This document shows positions 61,136 through 64,000 of a DNA stretch of 64,000 nt, piece after piece. Below the pieces are notes generated by a model. It was not told the origin of the DNA, did not search any database, and saw only the letters and a program-made list of their open reading frames with translations. The DNA lies in the NCBI GenBank assembly GCA_023421675.1, contig JAEZTC010000006.1, positions 172,764-236,763 of the forward strand. Reading direction: 5' to 3'. A program made the translations under genes and the position numbers. Every line of letters starts with the position of its first letter. Within the stretch, counting starts at the first letter, position 1. Source of the stretch: Bacillota bacterium (GTDB lineage Bacteria; Bacillota; Clostridia; Acetivibrionales; JANLFN01).

Positions 61136-61221
61136 AAGTTGACAGTTGACGAGATGACAAGAGGACAGTTAAGGGCAAAAGCAAGTTGACAGTTGACAAG
61201 AGGACGAGAGGACAGATAAAG
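61136..61221. repeat. Direct repeat of about 42 bp before the heptamer array
   Basis: Two imperfect copies of a unit containing AAGTTGACAGTTGAC, then GACAAGAGGACAG-type bases, one from 61136 and one from 61182. Each is itself built of GTTGAC and AGAGGAC words. It leads directly into the ATTGAGA array. Confidence 0.75.
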
Positions 61222-61224
61222 TTA

Positions 61225-61322
61225 ATTGAGAATTGAGAATTGAGAATTGAGAATTGAGAATTGAGAATTGAGAATTGAGAATTGAGAATTGAGAATTGAG
61301 AATTGAGAATTGAGAATTGAGA
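61225..61322. repeat. Tandem array: 14 perfect copies of ATTGAGA
   Basis: Fourteen uninterrupted copies of the heptamer ATTGAGA (98 bases) in the queD-queE gap, ending 13 bases before the queE start region. Every frame meets TGA within the array, so it is not coding. Perfect identity of all copies points to recent expansion or active slippage. Confidence 0.97.
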
Positions 61323-61335
61323 ATAATTCTAGAAG

Positions 61336-61974
61336 GTGATTTGGATCTTAGTTAATGAAATTTTTTTAAGTATTCAGGGGGAAAGTCTTTCAGCCGGATT
61401 TCCAACAATTTTTGTACGTTTCACCGGATGCAATCTGCGCTGCAGCTATTGTGATACCAGATATGCATACAACACTGGTGTTAAAATGTCTCCTGAAAGT
61501 ATTTTTAATGACGTACAAAAACATTATTATAAGCGTGTTTGTCTTACAGGTGGTGAACCTTTACTGCAAAAGGATCTGCCTGAACTTCTTAAACTTTTGC
61601 TGGATTATGAGGTTTCAATAGAAACTAACGGTTCTATAGACATATCAGATATAAAATTAATAGATAACCATCATTTTGTAATGGACATGAAAGTACCATC
61701 TTCTGAAGTATCCGAAAAAATGCTGTTTAAGAATTTTAATTTTTTGCGTGATTTTGATGAAATTAAATTTGTTATTGGAAGCCGAAGCGACTATGAATGG
61801 GCTAGAGAAGTTATTAAAGACTATTATAAAAAAGGCATAATAACTTTTTCTCCTATTTTTGGTTCTGTTGAATATAGAAATATTGTCGACTGGATTCTAG
61901 AGGACAAGCTCGATGTGAGATTTCAGCTTCAGCTGCATAAGATAATTTGGGACCCGGAGAAAAGAGGAGTTTAG
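61336..61974 (+). CDS. queE: 7-carboxy-7-deazaguanine synthase
   Basis: A 212-residue radical-SAM enzyme of queuosine synthesis: VNEIFLSIQGES start, the CxxxCxxC motif FTGCNLRCSYCDTRYAY at about residues 30-40, and CLTGGEPLLQKDLP. It turns carboxytetrahydropterin into carboxydeazaguanine. The start is unclear: a TAG lies at 61330-61332, GTG 61336 overlaps the likely ribosome site AGAAGGTGAT, and no ATG fits, so a rare start (ATT 61339 or ATC 61345) is possible. The ATTGAGA array directly precedes it. Confidence 0.9.
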   Translation: MIWILVNEIFLSIQGESLSAGFPTIFVRFTGCNLRCSYCDTRYAYNTGVKMSPESIFNDVQKHYYKRVCLTGGEPLLQKDLPELLKLLLDYEVSIETNGSIDISDIKLIDNHHFVMDMKVPSSEVSEKMLFKNFNFLRDFDEIKFVIGSRSDYEWAREVIKDYYKKGIITFSPIFGSVEYRNIVDWILEDKLDVRFQLQLHKIIWDPEKRGV

Positions 61975-62080
61975 TTAGTGTACAGTTTATAGTGTACAAT
62001 TTACAGTTATAATGAAGAAAAAAATAAACAAGTAAAGATTAATGATGATAGTATTAGATAAAAGTTGAGGGTTAAGGGTT

Positions 62081-62671
62081 ATGTCTGAGGTTACTATGTT
62101 AGGATGGGATGAATTAATTGAAAGGTGTACAGACTGTATGGCATGCAGTCTTGGTAAAACCAGAACTAATATAGTAATAGGACGCGGAAACAAAAATGCT
62201 CCAATCATGTTTATTGGTGAAGGACCGGGTGAACAGGAGGATGAGCAGGGTTTACCTTTTGTAGGGGCAGCGGGGAAACTGTTGGATACACTTATCAATG
62301 CCTTGATGATTGATGAAATGGATTATTATATTGCCAATATAGTTAAATGCAGACCCCCAAATAATAGGGTTCCGTTAGAAGAAGAAGCCGAAAAATGTCT
62401 TGGATACTTAAGAAATCAGGTGTTTTTGGTAAAACCTTCGATTATTGTGTGCCTTGGGGCAACTGCAGTGAAATATATAGTGGACAAAGAAGCCAAAATA
62501 ACCCAAATACGAGGACAATGGATTAACAGAAAGAACTGTTGGATAATGCCTACATATCACCCGGCAGCGCTTTTAAGAGATGAAGCAAAAAAGGTTTACA
62601 TGTGGAAAGATATGAAACAGGTAAAAGACAAGCTTGAAGAATTAAAATCAGAAGTTCAAAAAAATTCTTGA
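62081..62671 (+). CDS. Type-4 (iron-sulfur) uracil-DNA glycosylase
   Basis: A 196-residue DNA repair enzyme removing uracil. Cluster cysteines appear in CTDCMACSLGKTR, NIVKCRPPNNR and EKCLGYLRNQ, with catalytic region FIGEGPGEQEDEQGLPFVGAAGKLLD and the C-terminal MPTYHPAALLRD. This is the family 4 arrangement. ATG 62081 follows AAGGG. A second, related gene lies just downstream. Confidence 0.92.
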   Translation: MSEVTMLGWDELIERCTDCMACSLGKTRTNIVIGRGNKNAPIMFIGEGPGEQEDEQGLPFVGAAGKLLDTLINALMIDEMDYYIANIVKCRPPNNRVPLEEEAEKCLGYLRNQVFLVKPSIIVCLGATAVKYIVDKEAKITQIRGQWINRKNCWIMPTYHPAALLRDEAKKVYMWKDMKQVKDKLEELKSEVQKNS

Positions 62672-62766
62672 ATCTAAATATAATGAAGAAAAAGATAAAT
62701 ACAAGCTTTTAATGGCAGTCCTTATTTATGGAAGGGCTGTTTTGCTTAAAAAAGGGGTAATATCTT

Positions 62767-63354
62767 ATGTCTGAAATCAAATTGTTAAACGCCTTGTATG
62801 ATAATTACAGAAAGCAGTTTGGGGACAAAGAAATAGTCTTGGGTGCCGGTAATGTAAGTACAAGACTTATATTGATAGGCGAAGCACCGGGTAAGGATGA
62901 AGTTAGGTCGGGAAAACCTTTTGTCGGTGCTGCTGGGAAGAATTTAAGCGAGTTCCTTGGCATTGTCGGTATTAATAGGGAAGATATATTTATTACTAAT
63001 GCAATAAAATACAGACTATCAAAGCTTAATGAAAAAACAGGCAGAAACATTAACAGGCCTGCAACCAAAATAGAAATTGAGGAAAGCCGAAAATATCTGC
63101 TTAATGAGATATCAATAATTAAACCTGAATATATAGTAACACTGGGTAGCGTACCCTTAAAAGCATTACTATCCGACCATAGATTATGTATGGGGGAACA
63201 TCATGGTAAGCTGCAATATGTAATTATAGATGGTTTTGAATATAAACTTTATCCATTATATCATCCTGCAAGCATTATATATAACCGTTTATTGAAGGAT
63301 GTTTATATAGAAGATATTAAAAAACTAGGTTGTTTAATAAGAGATGACGCTTAA
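62767..63354 (+). CDS. Uracil-DNA glycosylase-like protein without iron-sulfur cysteines
   Basis: A 195-residue paralogue of the upstream glycosylase, with LIGEAPGKDEVRSGKPFVGAAGKNL, NAIKYRLS, VTLGSVPLKALL and LYHPASIIYN. The four cluster cysteines are missing; there is only one Cys in the protein. It may be a cluster-free glycosylase or a protein with altered substrate. AAAGGGG precedes ATG 62767. A tandem duplication with loss of the cluster is the simplest reading. Confidence 0.8.
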   Translation: MSEIKLLNALYDNYRKQFGDKEIVLGAGNVSTRLILIGEAPGKDEVRSGKPFVGAAGKNLSEFLGIVGINREDIFITNAIKYRLSKLNEKTGRNINRPATKIEIEESRKYLLNEISIIKPEYIVTLGSVPLKALLSDHRLCMGEHHGKLQYVIIDGFEYKLYPLYHPASIIYNRLLKDVYIEDIKKLGCLIRDDA

Positions 63355-63453
63355 AACGGAACTAAATTAAGCATTTTTAATGATACTAAAGATAAAACAG
63401 TTTGCTGATTGATAAGAAATTTTAATGCTTATAAATACCTTTTATTTTAGCCC

Positions 63454-63482
63454 TTGACTTAGAAGGATGACCGTGATAACAT
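63454..63482 (+). promoter_or_regulatory. rRNA operon promoter P1 (predicted)
   Basis: TTGACT (63454-63459), 17-bp spacer, TAACAT (63477-63482), about 305 bases before the 16S start. Confidence 0.65.
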
Positions 63483-63556
63483 AATATAGCTGTCGCAAAC
63501 AACGGCAAACATCAAAATAAAACAGTAAAGATTAAAATTTACCAAATAAAAAGATG

Positions 63557-63585
63557 TTGACAAAGTTAAGACAGCGTGGTAATAT
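63557..63585 (+). promoter_or_regulatory. rRNA operon promoter P2 (predicted)
   Basis: TTGACA (63557-63562), 17-bp spacer, TAATAT (63580-63585), followed by a CCGCT / AGCGG hairpin. Tandem promoters 103 bp apart are usual for rRNA operons. Confidence 0.8.
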
Positions 63586-63786
63586 ATAAAAGCCGCTCAC
63601 GGAGCGGACAAAAAAATAAAGTTGAAATTAACAAGCAGCAATGCAAGTTAATTGCGATTTTAACGGACATTGAAAATTAGATAGGGTAAAACGATAAGGA
63701 ACTCGTAAATTTTAATGAGTAAACTTGTAATAATACTACAAGCCAGAGTAAGTAATTAAGAGCCAAAAGGCTTTCTAATACAATTT
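63586..63786 (+). other. 16S rRNA leader
   Basis: About 200 bases between P2 and the 16S gene, without coding. It contains a GACATTGAAAATTAGATAG stretch (from about 63664) resembling the antitermination/processing leader of clostridial rRNA operons, and inverted repeats likely to pair with the 3' flank during RNase III processing. Confidence 0.6.
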
Positions 63787-64000
63787 TAATTAGAGAGTTT
63801 GATCCTGGCTCAGGACGAACGCTGGCGGCGTGCTTAACACATGCAAGTCGAGCGGAGATAATAGCAATATTATCTTAGCGGCGGACGGGTGAGTAACGCG
63901 TGGGCAACCTGCCTTACACAGGGGGATAACACTGGGAAACTAGTGCTAATACCGCATAATATAGCGAATGGGCATCCATTTGCTATCAAAGGAGCAATCC
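63787..64000 (+). rRNA. 16S ribosomal RNA, 5' part (cut by window edge)
   Basis: The conserved start AGAGTTTGATCCTGGCTCAG (from 63794) with ACGAACGCTGGCGGCGTGCTT, ACATGCAAGTCGAGCGG and GGCGGACGGGTGAGTAAC identifies the gene. The V1 hairpin (GAGATAATAGCAATATTATCTTA) and the rest fit clostridial cluster III. Only the first ~214 bases are in the window. Confidence 0.98.

Noticed and set aside
61225..61322. Possible CRISPR array
   Set aside because: The copies are 7-base heptamers without spacers, and no cas genes are nearby; it is a simple tandem repeat.

Overview
The window comes from a low-GC, spore-forming anaerobic Firmicute. The truncated 16S rRNA gene at the right edge, a Spo0A-type regulator, a GerW-type spore protein, pyruvate formate-lyase with its activase, a two-subunit iron-sulfur fumarase, an LL-diaminopimelate aminotransferase and a HgdB/HgdC-type pair fit a clostridium, most likely the Ruminiclostridium / Clostridium cluster III group (cellulolyticum-papyrosolvens type). 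That placement is an inference from gene content and 16S appearance, without a search. There is no phage, IS element or CRISPR array. The window is chromosomal core mixed with exporter and sensor cassettes.

Layout. 0-7.6 kb: end of a Crp/Fnr regulator, three small redox or metal-type proteins, a minus-strand ABC-2 exporter, and a PadR-controlled NatAB-like exporter operon. 7.6-13.3 kb: HPr-like protein, zinc-ribbon protein, initiator tRNA, HelD, then an ECF sigma/anti-sigma pair leading into ytfI- and gerW-like sporulation genes. 13.5-21.5 kb: TPR protein, AraC regulator, first LnrLMN-like exporter with its own sensor/regulator pair, and an amidase lipoprotein. 21.5-26.1 kb: ZTP riboswitch, pyruvate formate-lyase, activase, M48 protease. 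26.2-32 kb: acyl-CoA ligase-like protein, small membrane protein, SecA paralogue lacking the usual zinc tail, and two paralogous membrane proteins. 32-38 kb: three RNA-modification genes, then a tight aroA-aroK-aroC operon. 38-43.5 kb: Spo0A-like regulator, HU, Usp-like protein, fumarase, DUF1858, purA, tRNA-Lys. 43.5-50 kb: second LnrLMN/LnrJK-like cassette in divergent layout, lipoprotein, tRNA-Glu and tRNA-Asp. 50-54 kb: two frameshifted genes, two acetyltransferases, tRNA-Thr and tRNA-Tyr, GtrA, DUF4380. 54.5-60 kb: dapF and dapL, an LCP protein, and a HgdB/HgdC-like pair. 60-64 kb: queC-queD-queE, two uracil-DNA glycosylase-type genes, and the start of an rRNA operon behind two promoters.

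How the genes work together. Four ABC-2 exporters lie in 47 kb. Three have an obvious local regulator, and for those three candidate operators can be read next to the promoters: twin TATATC-N7-GATRTA sites at padR, ATGACA-TT-TGTCAT before one Lnr-like cassette, and three ACT-WW-AGT-type sites between the divergent halves of the other. The most unusual items are these: a chorismate synthase homologue lacking both catalytic histidines, next to a shikimate kinase homologue with altered substrate residues; two related ~120-bp palindromic elements that begin exactly at stop codons; 14 perfect copies of a heptamer upstream of queE; inverted PurBoxes upstream of purA; and small proteins under 60 residues that are easily missed.
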